64,000 nucleotides of DNA, from NCBI GenBank assembly GCA_964438515.1, contig CAYTLK010000004.1, positions 51,950-115,949 on the forward strand, given 5' to 3'. Positions 1 to 8,933 of this stretch are shown here, one piece after another. A program made the translations under genes and the position numbers. This DNA comes from RGIG3701 sp964438515. GTDB lineage: Bacteria > Planctomycetota > Planctomycetia > Pirellulales > Thermoguttaceae. How positions within the stretch are numbered: position 1 is the first letter of the stretch; each line of letters starts with the position of its first letter. The notes under the pieces are model-generated. The model was not told the DNA's origin. It saw nothing but the letters and a program-made list of their open reading frames with translations, and ran no database searches.

Positions 1-3000
1 ATATCAAAAGGAGACGAAACATAATTCTGTTCCATGCGGGAACGAAGCACGACGGGCTGCGTGTGTGTTCCGTCCGTAATTTCGAGACGGTAAAACTCCG
101 TTTTTTCCGCGGTCGGAACCTCCAATGGAAGCCGTACGACGAAATTCTCCGGTGTAAATTCCTTCCCGCAAAAACGAACGCGCAGCACGTCCGAAGGCGT
201 ATTTTCCGGGTCGAGAACGGGCGTAAGACGCAGGGAAATTTCTGTTAAAGACTCACTTTCGATTTCTGTGCGGCAAATCGGCGAGACGAGAAAATCGATG
301 CGTCCTCCTTCCGTGTCGAACCAGAGCCGCGTTCCGTCGGCCGCATTTTCAGGAACCGTGTACGAGTGCGCGCCGCCGGGACCCGCAATCGAAAGCGTCT
401 CGCCGGGAAAAACGCGGAACCGGACGCACGAAAGCACGTCATTCACCGCTTCGGAAGCCGAATTTGAGTCGGACGCCGCACCGGATTCTGATTCGGAAAC
501 CGTTTCGACGACGTACGAGAATGCGTCTTTTACGGGTTTTACGTAAAAATATCCGCGGCTCTGAAACACTTCCGCCTTCCCGATTTTGGAACCATCGTGC
601 GCGAGCGCCGCTGCAGCGGGTTTCACGGATTTTTTCGGAATTCGGAATCCCATCTGCGCGTCGGAAAGCGTGATGATTTCCCAATGATTTTCGTCGACTT
701 TACGGCAAACTCCGGCTCCGGAACCGCATGCGAGCGGGAATTTCTGGAACGAATCGCGTCCGTCGAGGAAAATATAGTCGGGCGAGACCGCATAGTCGCA
801 TCGTGTGCCGTCCTGCAGGCCGGAATAGGTGTAAATCTCGGAAAAATCCGACTCCTCAAGCGGACTCCAGCCCGTATAAGCGGTTGGAACAAGCTCGATT
901 TCACGGCCGTCGACGGTCGTTTTCATGGGTTCGGACGTGCTTCCATTTGCGCAAACGACGGTTCCGTCTGTGTATTTCACGACGACTTGTGAACGTTTGT
1001 ACACGTCTGCCGCAAGCGCCTCGGAAGTGGTGTACAATTTTCCGTCGGGTCCGCAGTACCGAATGGATTCCGGCGGAACTTGGGTGTAGCGGCTGTGGAG
1101 GGCGAGAAGGTTAAAATAACCGCGCCACGTCGTCTGAATTCCAGATTGAACCGACAAAAAGCCCGGATGACCGAACGCAAGCGTCGCGGCAAAAAATCGG
1201 TCCATTCTTTCCGTTTTCTGAGCGTCCGTCAGACCCGCAAAGGAGTTGCGTCCCGGATAGAACATCGAAGGATTTCCCATTCCGAACCCGCAGCCGAGGG
1301 AGTGCATTTTCAGGAGGTCAAAATCAACGAGCCACGGATTTTCAGGAATATTGTACCCTTGATCCTGCGCGTAACTTCCGTCGTTCACGCCGAGATACAA
1401 ATAATGCATCGGACCCTCCGAATAAACGGGGCCGTTCCACCCTTTTTTCTGCAAAAGCATGATTTCGCCGTACGCGTAAAACGTCGCCGCATACGTTCCT
1501 GCGCCGGGGACCCGAGCGTCGTAATCGACCCGGCTCCAGGGCGAAACAGCCGTATGAACGTCGCAGTACGCACAGCGGAAATTGAATTTTTTCTGATTAA
1601 TCGGCGTCAGTTTCTCGCAAAATTCCACCCCTCGCGTCGGTTTCGGAGCGTAACAACGCGGCCACGCTTTCATCAGCTGACTCTTCGTGTCGCGCGACAC
1701 CATGTCGACGCTCCAATATTCGTTCACCGGCGCAAAATCCGTGAAATTGTTGTAGGGTCCGTAGTAAAAACCGAGTTTCCGATTCATGAAGTCGGAATAC
1801 ATTTTCTGTCCTTCGTCGCCGCCTTTTCCGGGAGCCGTACGGGTTCGGAAGGTGAAACTTTCGCCGCCGTCGCGCCACTCCACCTCGTGGTCGAGAATGA
1901 GCGCCTCCGTCATTCCGTAACGATGAATATTGTACCAATATTCGCAGTCTTTCTGTCGGTCTCCCGCGCCGTGAGCGATCCACTGACGCGTTCCCATCAC
2001 GGAGATCCAGGGGGATTTCGGGTTGGGAATCGTCGGAAGAACTTCCTCAAATTCGGGACTGACGGTGAGGAAAAAGCGTTCGAAACAGTCGTTGCGCGAT
2101 CCGTCCGTTTTGGCGTTGTAACGAACGCCGCCGTTGAAAAACGCGCCTCCACGTTCCAGCCGCGATTGGGCGTACAACTCGCTTCCGTTTCCCAAATACC
2201 AGTCGGTACTTCCCAGTAAGAAGAGCGTCTGTTCGGCAGAATCCTGAAAAACAACCGCCTCTGGCCGATCGTGACCGCTGTATCCGTACGTGTAATACGG
2301 AATCGGAACGAGTTTTGCCGAACGAACGTCCCCAACGCAAAGCGACCCGAACGCAACATCGGCGACGGTCCCTCCGACACTGCGCGTTTCGAGAATCAGC
2401 GACTTTCCAAGCATCTGAAGCGTGTATTTTACCGGAACCCGGAACTCTTTCTGCGTCGAAACGGCGGTTGAAGCGTCAGGCGAAGCGGCGGTTGAAGCGG
2501 CGGTTGAAGCGTCAGAAGAAACGTCGGCCGCAACTGCGTTCCACTGCGTTTCTACGGTGTTTCCGACTTTTTTGGCCGAAACGAATTCGTGACGCAAAAC
2601 CGGCAGAATTTGGTGCGAGTCCGGCGTCACAACCTGTTTTACCCCTCCATTTTGCAGAGGATGAAACGCATTCGCGCCCTCCCACGAAAGTGTGAGTGCG
2701 TCCCACGGCGCAGAATCGTCGGCCGTCGGAGCGTAAACGCACTCAAGCGTTCCGTCCTGCGCGGCGCAAGTGAACGTGAAACGAGAATCTTTTTCTTCTG
2801 TATAATTTTCGTAATTCCCAGCACAATCCGGAAGAATGGTTTCGGGACGCGTTGGAAACGGAAGCACTCCCGCACCTGTATTTACGCCCTGATTTTGTTC
2901 CGGAACGACGATTCCGCGCTTCGGACGTTCAGAAAACTCCAGTTCTTTTGCGGGTTCGGACAGCGTGTCGCGCCGCACTGCCAAATTGTCGAAATACAAA

Positions 3001-3605
3001 ACGCGGTCTTCCACATTTCGGCCTCCAGAAACAGAAAACCCTTCAAAACACGTGCCGGGCTGATTCAAACACGCCGTTTGTTCGGGAGTGAGACGCAAAA
3101 ACGGAAGGAACCACTCGCGCCAGTTCACGTATGCAAGCGGATATTCGTACCGTTTTCCATCTTCGGACTTAAAGAGGGCCGCGACCGAAACGGCCGGCGT
3201 GGAGGAGTCGGGGACCCACGACCAATTGTTCCCGTAAATCCAGCAGGAAATCGCGTCGAAATCGAGAGTTTCTGCGTTTTTCAGCTTCGAAACAGGGACC
3301 GGCGTCCGAAGCAGAATTTTGACGTTCGGCGCAGCGGCGGGTTTTTCTGAGGCGCAGCGGTACGTGAGTTTTCCGACGAAATCGCCCCAGATTTTTTGTT
3401 CGTTGGAACGTTCGAAAGCCGCCGTACTTTCCGTCGTTTCGATGTACCACGCATCTTCAAACGGAGCCTCAAAATCGACGAGCGGCGGCACTTCGTCCTC
3501 GAATCGGTTCGCCCAATCCATCTCGTACGGACGTTTTCCCTCCGCATGAAGCATCCCGCTTGAAATCAGTCCAAAAAACAAAGCCAGAAATAGTTTTCGA
3601 CACAT
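1..3605 (-). CDS. Giant secreted glycoside-hydrolase-like protein (3' end outside window)
   Basis: An open frame runs without a stop from ATG at 3605 to the left edge, so at least 1201 residues are present and the C-terminus is missing. The N-terminus (MCRKLFLALFFGLISSGMLHA) is a signal peptide, so the product is exported. A Ser/Thr/Ala-rich linker is encoded near 2460-2525. The middle is Trp/Tyr-rich and looks like a TIM-barrel carbohydrate-active enzyme: YCDVHTAVSPW puts an Asp at about residue 682 and VYSEGPMHY a Glu at about 730, plausible catalytic acids at strand ends. I cannot name a GH family. The ribosome-binding site is weak (GGATTTC). Codon use matches the neighbours. The gene lies 106 bases after the HEAT/TPR gene on the same strand, with a hairpin between them. 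Exported and carbohydrate-active is likely; the substrate is unknown. Confidence 0.72.
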   Translation of the reverse strand, partial: MCRKLFLALFFGLISSGMLHAEGKRPYEMDWANRFEDEVPPLVDFEAPFEDAWYIETTESTAAFERSNEQKIWGDFVGKLTYRCASEKPAAAPNVKILLRTPVPVSKLKNAETLDFDAISCWIYGNNWSWVPDSSTPAVSVAALFKSEDGKRYEYPLAYVNWREWFLPFLRLTPEQTACLNQPGTCFEGFSVSGGRNVEDRVLYFDNLAVRRDTLSEPAKELEFSERPKRGIVVPEQNQGVNTGAGVLPFPTRPETILPDCAGNYENYTEEKDSRFTFTCAAQDGTLECVYAPTADDSAPWDALTLSWEGANAFHPLQNGGVKQVVTPDSHQILPVLRHEFVSAKKVGNTVETQWNAVAADVSSDASTAASTAASPDASTAVSTQKEFRVPVKYTLQMLGKSLILETRSVGGTVADVAFGSLCVGDVRSAKLVPIPYYTYGYSGHDRPEAVVFQDSAEQTLFLLGSTDWYLGNGSELYAQSRLERGGAFFNGGVRYNAKTDGSRNDCFERFFLTVSPEFEEVLPTIPNPKSPWISVMGTRQWIAHGAGDRQKDCEYWYNIHRYGMTEALILDHEVEWRDGGESFTFRTRTAPGKGGDEGQKMYSDFMNRKLGFYYGPYNNFTDFAPVNEYWSVDMVSRDTKSQLMKAWPRCYAPKPTRGVEFCEKLTPINQKKFNFRCAYCDVHTAVSPWSRVDYDARVPGAGTYAATFYAYGEIMLLQKKGWNGPVYSEGPMHYLYLGVNDGSYAQDQGYNIPENPWLVDFDLLKMHSLGCGFGMGNPSMFYPGRNSFAGLTDAQKTERMDRFFAATLAFGHPGFLSVQSGIQTTWRGYFNLLALHSRYTQVPPESIRYCGPDGKLYTTSEALAADVYKRSQVVVKYTDGTVVCANGSTSEPMKTTVDGREIELVPTAYTGWSPLEESDFSEIYTYSGLQDGTRCDYAVSPDYIFLDGRDSFQKFPLACGSGAGVCRKVDENHWEIITLSDAQMGFRIPKKSVKPAAAALAHDGSKIGKAEVFQSRGYFYVKPVKDAFSYVVETVSESESGAASDSNSASEAVNDVLSCVRFRVFPGETLSIAGPGGAHSYTVPENAADGTRLWFDTEGGRIDFLVSPICRTEIESESLTEISLRLTPVLDPENTPSDVLRVRFCGKEFTPENFVVRLPLEVPTAEKTEFYRLEITDGTHTQPVVLRSRMEQNYVSSPFD

Positions 3606-3662
3606 TTTGAAATCCAATCGTAAAAAAGAAATAAAAGGGGGGGTGGGGGTTCTAAGTTTTCA

Positions 3663-3712
3663 GGAACATACGTTCAGCGGGCACAAAGCCCGCCGCTCGC
3701 CGGATGGGTTCC
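3663..3712 (-). terminator. Hairpin between HEAT/TPR gene and GH-like gene
   Basis: GCGGGC (3677-3682) pairs with GCCCGC (3688-3693) around a five-base loop, nested inside GGAAC (3663-3667) and GTTCC at 3708-3712, which overlaps the stop of the HEAT/TPR gene. There is no long U-run, so it may be an attenuating or processing hairpin rather than a full terminator. Confidence 0.5.
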
Positions 3713-5514
3713 TATTCTGTCGGCGCGTCTTCCGTTTTTTCAGGAAGATGGATGCGAAAATGTTCCAAATTTTCCACAAGATTCAACTTTTCAAACGGTT
3801 CCAAATCCACCGCCTGAGACTGTTCGTGAAACGCATCTTCGTAACGCTCCTGCGCAAAATACACACACGCAAGTGTATCCATAATTCCAGGCGTCTCGGG
3901 CTGAATTTCAAGCGCCCGCACCGCGTTCTGTTCCGCCTGTTTCAGTTCTCGACCCGTATTTGCGGCGAGCCACGCGTGACGATTCAGAAGGGTTTGAAGC
4001 GACGTATCGAGGACGCTCCGATTCCCCTGCAGCGCCTGCTGAATGTTCCGATTCGTTTGATTCAAATCGCGTTCAATGTACTTTTCAATTTCGGCGAGCC
4101 ACGCATCGTCGTGCGTGTACAAAGCGATGCGGCGCGCTAAAATCAGCACATCCACATCAATATCCTTCTTGACCGCCATCGACTCGGAAAGCGTCTTTTT
4201 TGCCGACTCATAATCGCGGTTTACGCAAGCCATTCGCGCCTGCATAAGCGACATCATATTTATAGCCGCCCGCTGTTCCGGCTCCATCGCGTCTCCCGAA
4301 AGAAAGAGGAATCGACGAACTTCCTTGTACAGCTGCAGCGCGTCTGAAAACTGACCGGTTGAAGAAAGAATGGCGGAATAATACGGCAAAAGTTTCGCAC
4401 GTTCCGACGGCTGAATACTCGTCAAAATACGCAAAGTTTCTTTGCCGCCGAGGTCCCAGGAACCGCGATTGAAGAGGTACTGAACCTGATGAAGCCGAAA
4501 AACGATTTGCGTGAGCCGCGTGAGGGCGTCCGCGTCGGAATTCACCTGAAGAATGTCGAAATTCTGTTCTTCCGTCTTCGTCCAAAACTGCTCGGCCGCC
4601 GTCGTTTCGCCCTGGGAATACAGGATTTCCTCGACGCTGTAAATGTAACTTTTGTACAGGAAAAGCGCTTCGTACGACGTCTTTTCGTTAAACAGTCGGC
4701 GCAAAATCTCTTCGTATTTCATCACGAGGGGCTGAAGGACGGAACTGTTCGACGGATCGTTCGGTTTCGGAAGTGTCTTCAACCCAAGTTCCATCGAAAC
4801 GAGGTGTTTCAACAGCTGAATTCCCGGCGATTCTTTCTGTACGTCTTTCAAATATTCCTGAATCTGCACGAGGAGCGCGCCGCGTTCACGCATCGACTCC
4901 TCCCTGCGTTTTTCGAACGAAACGGGGTCTGGAAACGCTTTGTCGTTCGGGAAAAGCTGCGGAAATTGTTGAAAACGCGCGCCGAACGGTAAATTCGCAA
5001 TCACACCAAGCGCGGCGGCGTACGAACAGTACGAATCCTCTTCCCGAAACAGAATACGAAGCAGAGGCCGAATGGTGGTTCCAGGCGTGCACTGTCCCAG
5101 CGTGTAAAGCAGATTGATGCGGCTCGACGAATCAAGCGTCGGGTACGCATTCAGCAGAAGACGAACCTGCGGCGAATCGCCCGAATACACGACGTTGCGC
5201 GTCAAAAGATGGCGGCAGTACTGCGCCAGCTCGGAAATCGTGAAATCGTCGGACGTCTTTGCGGCTTCCAACGCATCGATCGCCGTGCTTCCAAAATCCA
5301 AAATCTCGCGCCCCGCCTGTTCACGAACCCGATTCGAGGGGCTTCCGAGGTCCTGAATAAGGGCGTTCAGCCGCTGCGTTTCTTCCGGAGAAAGCGGTTT
5401 CTCTCCGAATTCCAGCGCCGAAACGGAAACCGAAGTGAAAACGGAAACACTCGACGTCAGCGCCAGAATCGTTGCAAAAATCGAATTTATTCGTACATTG
5501 AATCGTTTTTTCAT
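3712..5514 (-). CDS. Exported HEAT-like/TPR protein
   Basis: This 600-residue protein has a basic N-terminus and a hydrophobic signal segment ending near VSVSALEF. The next 150 or so residues are helical with HEAT-like spacing (SPSNRVREQAGREIL, DFGSTAIDALEAA). The C-terminal third holds TPR-like helix pairs (AEQNAVRALEIQPETPGIMD, QERYEDAFHEQSQAVDLEP). Start choice: ATG at 5514 overlaps the stop of the upstream gene as ATGA (5511-5514), indicating translational coupling; a further in-frame start 120 bases upstream would lie inside that gene. Such proteins usually act as scaffolds. Coupling to a solute-binding protein suggests a joint periplasmic complex, which is inference. Confidence 0.75.
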   Translation of the reverse strand: MKKRFNVRINSIFATILALTSSVSVFTSVSVSALEFGEKPLSPEETQRLNALIQDLGSPSNRVREQAGREILDFGSTAIDALEAAKTSDDFTISELAQYCRHLLTRNVVYSGDSPQVRLLLNAYPTLDSSSRINLLYTLGQCTPGTTIRPLLRILFREEDSYCSYAAALGVIANLPFGARFQQFPQLFPNDKAFPDPVSFEKRREESMRERGALLVQIQEYLKDVQKESPGIQLLKHLVSMELGLKTLPKPNDPSNSSVLQPLVMKYEEILRRLFNEKTSYEALFLYKSYIYSVEEILYSQGETTAAEQFWTKTEEQNFDILQVNSDADALTRLTQIVFRLHQVQYLFNRGSWDLGGKETLRILTSIQPSERAKLLPYYSAILSSTGQFSDALQLYKEVRRFLFLSGDAMEPEQRAAINMMSLMQARMACVNRDYESAKKTLSESMAVKKDIDVDVLILARRIALYTHDDAWLAEIEKYIERDLNQTNRNIQQALQGNRSVLDTSLQTLLNRHAWLAANTGRELKQAEQNAVRALEIQPETPGIMDTLACVYFAQERYEDAFHEQSQAVDLEPFEKLNLVENLEHFRIHLPEKTEDAPTE

Positions 5515-7580
5515 TCTGAAACCTGAACTTCTTTCCAGGAGTTTTGCAGAAAAGCGTCGGAGAAATCGAATCCCACGCCGCGCAGTTTTTTGTTGAAACC
5601 GATACTTGTATTTCGATTGTAGAGCCAAATACACGGATAATCGTTGTAAATCCGTGTATGAATCTGTTTGTAAATTTCCATTCTTTTCGGACGGTCAAAC
5701 TCCTGAAGCCCCTTTTTGAACAGCTCGTCGACTTTCGGGTTGGAATACGACATATAGTTTCTCGGCGCATTCGTCCCCCAAATATTCTCGCTCGAATACG
5801 GGTCCTCGCCGCCGCCCCAGCCGCCCAAATACATCTGGAATTTGTGCGCCTGCGTCCTCTGACACAGAACGTTGAACTCGATCGACTGCACACGGCAATC
5901 GATTCCCAAATGACGCATACAGCACGCAAAAAGGTTTCCCATTTCGATTGCTTCAGGCGTCGTCGTCGTGAGGATCGTGAATTGGAACGGAACGCGCGCG
6001 CCGCGCCACTCATGGTCGAGGAGGCCGTCGGAATTTGTGTCGCTCCACCCCGCCTCGGCGAGCAGGGCGTGTGCACGTTCAAAATCCTGTTTTAAGTACG
6101 GTAAATTTGCATCTTTCGGGAAAAACGGAGCCGTCTCGGCGTAGAGACCGCGGCACTGCGTGTCGAGTCCTTTTCGATGGACTTTCAGCATTTCGTCGTA
6201 ATCGAACGCAAACGAAAGCGCCTGACGCACCCGAATATCCTGGAAAAACGGACAGTCGGCCGACATATTGAACCAGAGGGCGAAATACGTCCAGCACGGA
6301 GCGGATGCTTTCGTATTCAGACGGTAAAAATCGGGCGTCGTCGCCTGCGTGAGCCACAGTTCCGGAAGAAGAAGCATCGTTTCCACATCGCCGTTTTTCA
6401 TCTGCATGAAAGCGGTCGCACTGTCGGGCGAAATGGTGAAATGAACCCGCTTGAAGAACGGTTTTTCCCGCACCTGTTTCCCATGAAACATGTAATAATT
6501 TTCATTCCGCAGAAAAACAATCGACGTGTTGGGACGATGCTTTTCGACGACGTACGGACCGGCGGTCACGGGGTTGTGTTCCTGTTCCTGATGAAACGGC
6601 GTGCGTGTAAGAGTTGGGTCGGCCGCGATTGTTTTTTCGTAAATGTGCTTCGGAATGATGTAAAACGACATACTTTGCGGACTGATCGGCGTCGCGTTCT
6701 GATGGAAAAACACGAGCGTCCGCGCGTCGTACGCCTTGCACCCCATCAGAAGGTCCGTCCCCGACCGAATTCCAAAAATCGGAACCGTAGACGACATAAT
6801 GACGTTGTACGAAAATTCCCAGTCGTAAGCCGTCAGCGGCTCGCCGTCCGACCAAAGAAGATCGCCGCGCAGCACGATTTTATCCATCATGTGGTCGGCA
6901 CTCGATTCCCACGAAACGATTGTGTCGGCGTTTCCCACAAATTCCAGCGTGTCGAAATGCGTGTTGAAGAGCGACGTCTGCGTGTAGTGAATCGCGTCGA
7001 GGTCCGGCGACGTACTGAAAAATAACGGGTTGAAGGACCCTACATCGGCCCCCAAATGACGATGATACTCCGCCTCATAATCGACTTCCGGCGACAGCTG
7101 CGAGGGATTCATCCCTTCACGCGGCGGAACGCGTTCGAACGCTCCCACAATCTGCGCGTTGGTTTCGGGCGTCGTATTTTCCATCTTGGACGCTTCCGCA
7201 AGCGTTTTTTCCGGTGTGCCGGCATTAAAGTGCTGTTCCACAAGCGCGTATCCCCCCACGATGGGACGCGGGAGCCAGCCGCCGCAGTCCGACGCGATTT
7301 TCTCAACGTCCGCCAGCGACGCAGGATACGTAAATCCAGACTCTGTACGAATTTCAATCCCCAGATCGCCGAGCACAAATTTTCCGTCCAAGGCGGGCGG
7401 AGCCTCCGCGTCGGTGTTTGTTGCACAATTTTCACTCTGTGTCGGCTGCAAGCGTCCCATCGCGTGAAAAAGCAGATACGCAACGAACAGCGCGCCCGCG
7501 GCAAACAAAACGTAGGGAAAAATCGAACTCTGCGCGTCTGAAAAGCGTTTGGGACCGTCGGTTGTTTGATTTTTGTCCAT
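5511..7580 (-). CDS. Membrane-anchored oligopeptide-type solute-binding protein (SBP family 5)
   Basis: 689 residues, resembling DppA/OppA/NikA extracellular binding proteins. Family-5 signatures are visible: LLWSDGEPLTAYDWEFSYN, then VRQALSFAFDYDEML, and late LYNRNTSIGF. Instead of a lipoprotein signal it has one hydrophobic helix at about residues 21-42 (FPYVLFAAGALFVAYLLFHA) and no lipobox, so it is probably tethered to the inner membrane with the binding domain outside. About 150 residues of extra N-terminal sequence precede the core. The ribosome-binding site GGAGAT lies in the last codons of the rhomboid gene. No permease or ATPase genes are adjacent, so either the transporter is elsewhere or the protein has been repurposed, for example as a peptide sensor. 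Confidence 0.85.
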   Translation of the reverse strand: MDKNQTTDGPKRFSDAQSSIFPYVLFAAGALFVAYLLFHAMGRLQPTQSENCATNTDAEAPPALDGKFVLGDLGIEIRTESGFTYPASLADVEKIASDCGGWLPRPIVGGYALVEQHFNAGTPEKTLAEASKMENTTPETNAQIVGAFERVPPREGMNPSQLSPEVDYEAEYHRHLGADVGSFNPLFFSTSPDLDAIHYTQTSLFNTHFDTLEFVGNADTIVSWESSADHMMDKIVLRGDLLWSDGEPLTAYDWEFSYNVIMSSTVPIFGIRSGTDLLMGCKAYDARTLVFFHQNATPISPQSMSFYIIPKHIYEKTIAADPTLTRTPFHQEQEHNPVTAGPYVVEKHRPNTSIVFLRNENYYMFHGKQVREKPFFKRVHFTISPDSATAFMQMKNGDVETMLLLPELWLTQATTPDFYRLNTKASAPCWTYFALWFNMSADCPFFQDIRVRQALSFAFDYDEMLKVHRKGLDTQCRGLYAETAPFFPKDANLPYLKQDFERAHALLAEAGWSDTNSDGLLDHEWRGARVPFQFTILTTTTPEAIEMGNLFACCMRHLGIDCRVQSIEFNVLCQRTQAHKFQMYLGGWGGGEDPYSSENIWGTNAPRNYMSYSNPKVDELFKKGLQEFDRPKRMEIYKQIHTRIYNDYPCIWLYNRNTSIGFNKKLRGVGFDFSDAFLQNSWKEVQVSE

Positions 7581-7585
7581 TGATT

Positions 7586-8584
7586 TTATCTCCGCGTACG
7601 ATATTTCTGACTGGCTTCCCGCAGGCGCTGAAGTTCCGCAGGAGTGAGGCTTTGCATTCCTTGTTCGGAGATTTTTTTCAGAAGCCGTTCCACGTCGGCC
7701 TGAAGATTTTGAAACTCCTGGTCGTTGCGGGTTTCCTCTTCGGAACGCGAGGCGGGGGCGTAACCGTACGAATCGTCTTCGTATTCATCGTCGCGATCGA
7801 CGTATCCGCCGCCGTTCGAACCCGAACCGGACGAATTCCCGAACCCGAACCGGAATCGGTTTCCGCTGTTATAATTTCGAATCTGTCGGTTTCCCAGTCC
7901 GAGAAGGGAGGCGATTCGGACCTTCGAGAAGTAATACAGAATGGCGAAAGCGGCGCCTGCGAGGTGGACGCTGTGCGCGACGTTCGAACCAGATTGCTGG
8001 GCGCCTGCGAGGTCCATTCCGACAAGAAGAATTCCGAACAAAAATGCAGGAATGGGAAGAATTCCCCAAATATAAATGGTTACGCGAGGGAAGTTGAACG
8101 CAAACAGAATCACGACTGCCGTCACGCCGCCGCTTGCACCCACGAGCGGAATGTGCGCCAGAGCGTACAAATTCACGGGTGAAAGAGCTTCACGAGCCTG
8201 AAGGAGCGTCACGTAGGACGTTCCCGACCAGTACAGTCCCCCAACGAGGATCGAGACGAGGTAGAAACAGAGGAATTCCCACTTTCCGTACTTCATTTCC
8301 ACATACTGACCGAGAAAAAACAGCCCCAGCATGTTTCCGAACAAGTGCCAGATGCTGCTCGTATCGTGGCAGAAACCGTACGTGAGGAACCGATACCAGT
8401 GCGTCCATTGCGGAAAATCGACGGCCCGAAGCGCCAGAAAGCCGGAAATTTTCCCGCCGGAGTAGCTGTCGCAGAGCCAAATGATGACATTTAAAATAAT
8501 GATATAAAATAACGCGGAGTGTTCCTTGCGTGGTTTTGACCACTGCGGCACTTCGCGGTAGTAATCTCGATCCTGAAAACCCAT
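7586..8584 (-). CDS. Rhomboid-family intramembrane serine protease
   Basis: 332 residues and about six membrane helices. Rhomboid hallmarks are present: HLFGNMLGLFFLG in the second helix (residues 80-92), the nucleophile in VGASGGV (Ser151) and the catalytic His in AHSVHLAGAA (His207). An acidic/Gly-rich linker follows. The last 45 residues form a conserved-looking helical tail (VERLLKKISEQGMQSLTPAE), seen in many planctomycete rhomboids and I think called DUF6576. Start: ATG at 8584 has AGGA seven bases upstream; a start 42 bases further up is less well placed. It heads an operon with the solute-binding and HEAT/TPR genes, so those membrane-anchored proteins are possible substrates or partners. 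Confidence 0.9.
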   Translation of the reverse strand: MGFQDRDYYREVPQWSKPRKEHSALFYIIILNVIIWLCDSYSGGKISGFLALRAVDFPQWTHWYRFLTYGFCHDTSSIWHLFGNMLGLFFLGQYVEMKYGKWEFLCFYLVSILVGGLYWSGTSYVTLLQAREALSPVNLYALAHIPLVGASGGVTAVVILFAFNFPRVTIYIWGILPIPAFLFGILLVGMDLAGAQQSGSNVAHSVHLAGAAFAILYYFSKVRIASLLGLGNRQIRNYNSGNRFRFGFGNSSGSGSNGGGYVDRDDEYEDDSYGYAPASRSEEETRNDQEFQNLQADVERLLKKISEQGMQSLTPAELQRLREASQKYRTRR

Positions 8585-8646
8585 AATGAATCCTTTTTCA
8601 AGAGAAGAAATGTGTGAAACTTCCATTATCCGTTTAATGTTTTCCT

Positions 8647-8675
8647 ATTTTACACGATTTTGTATCCTTTTGCAA
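8647..8675 (-). promoter_or_regulatory. Promoter of rhomboid operon
   Basis: On the minus strand TTGCAA (8670-8675) and TAAAAT (8647-8652) are separated by 17 bases, a good housekeeping-sigma match. Transcription would begin about 60 bases before the rhomboid start at 8584. Confidence 0.65.
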
Positions 8676-8737
8676 GGCGGGAGGAAAAATTTTTCTCTTT
8701 TTTTGAAGAAAGAACGATTTTGCTACTTGACTTTCTA

Positions 8738-8764
8738 CCGTTCTTTTTTACAATAAAAGAACGG
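8738..8764. repeat. Perfect 10-bp inverted repeat
   Basis: CCGTTCTTTT (8738-8747) and AAAAGAACGG (8755-8764) form a perfect stem with a seven-base loop. It lies in the divergent intergenic region 8585-8933, before the dispersed repeat. It could be an operator or transcription barrier; no gene on either strand ends here, so a simple terminator role is unlikely. Confidence 0.6.
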
Positions 8765-8781
8765 ATGAAGTTGGCGGGTTC

Positions 8782-8890
8782 GTATGCTGGTTTTACAATG
8801 AAATTTAGTTTTCACAAAGACTTCGGGAGCCGTGGTGCGCAGCTCCAACGGCGGACAGGAAAACTGAAATTCAAAATAGTGTTAGTATAA
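8782..8890 (+). repeat. Dispersed repeat, copy A (interrupted)
   Basis: Leaving out an internal 60-base segment, this sequence matches 37509-37551 at 40 of 43 positions (begins GTATGCTGGTT, ends AGTGTTAGTATAA). Similarity continues weakly upstream: both copies are preceded by CGGATGAA and GCGGG. Copy A lies upstream of the J-domain gene; copy B lies between two converging genes, so the repeat is not tied to one regulatory role. Confidence 0.75.
8806..8865. mobile_element. 60-bp insertion with terminal inverted repeats (MITE-like)
   Basis: This segment is absent from copy B of the dispersed repeat. It is flanked by direct repeats GAAATT (8800-8805 and 8866-8871), as a target-site duplication would be. 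Its ends are inverted repeats: AGTTTTC (8807-8813) and GAAAACT (8859-8865). It is far too short to encode a transposase. Alternatively copy B lost the segment by recombination between the GAAATT repeats. Confidence 0.45.
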
Positions 8891-8933
8891 AGGCGTTTTT
8901 TTCTTTATTTTCGGAATTATTTAGAGTATTATT

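Noticed and set aside
1080..2219. 379-codon plus-strand frame
   Set aside because: Antisense shadow of the left-edge secreted protein, whose frame is open for 1201 codons with a signal peptide.
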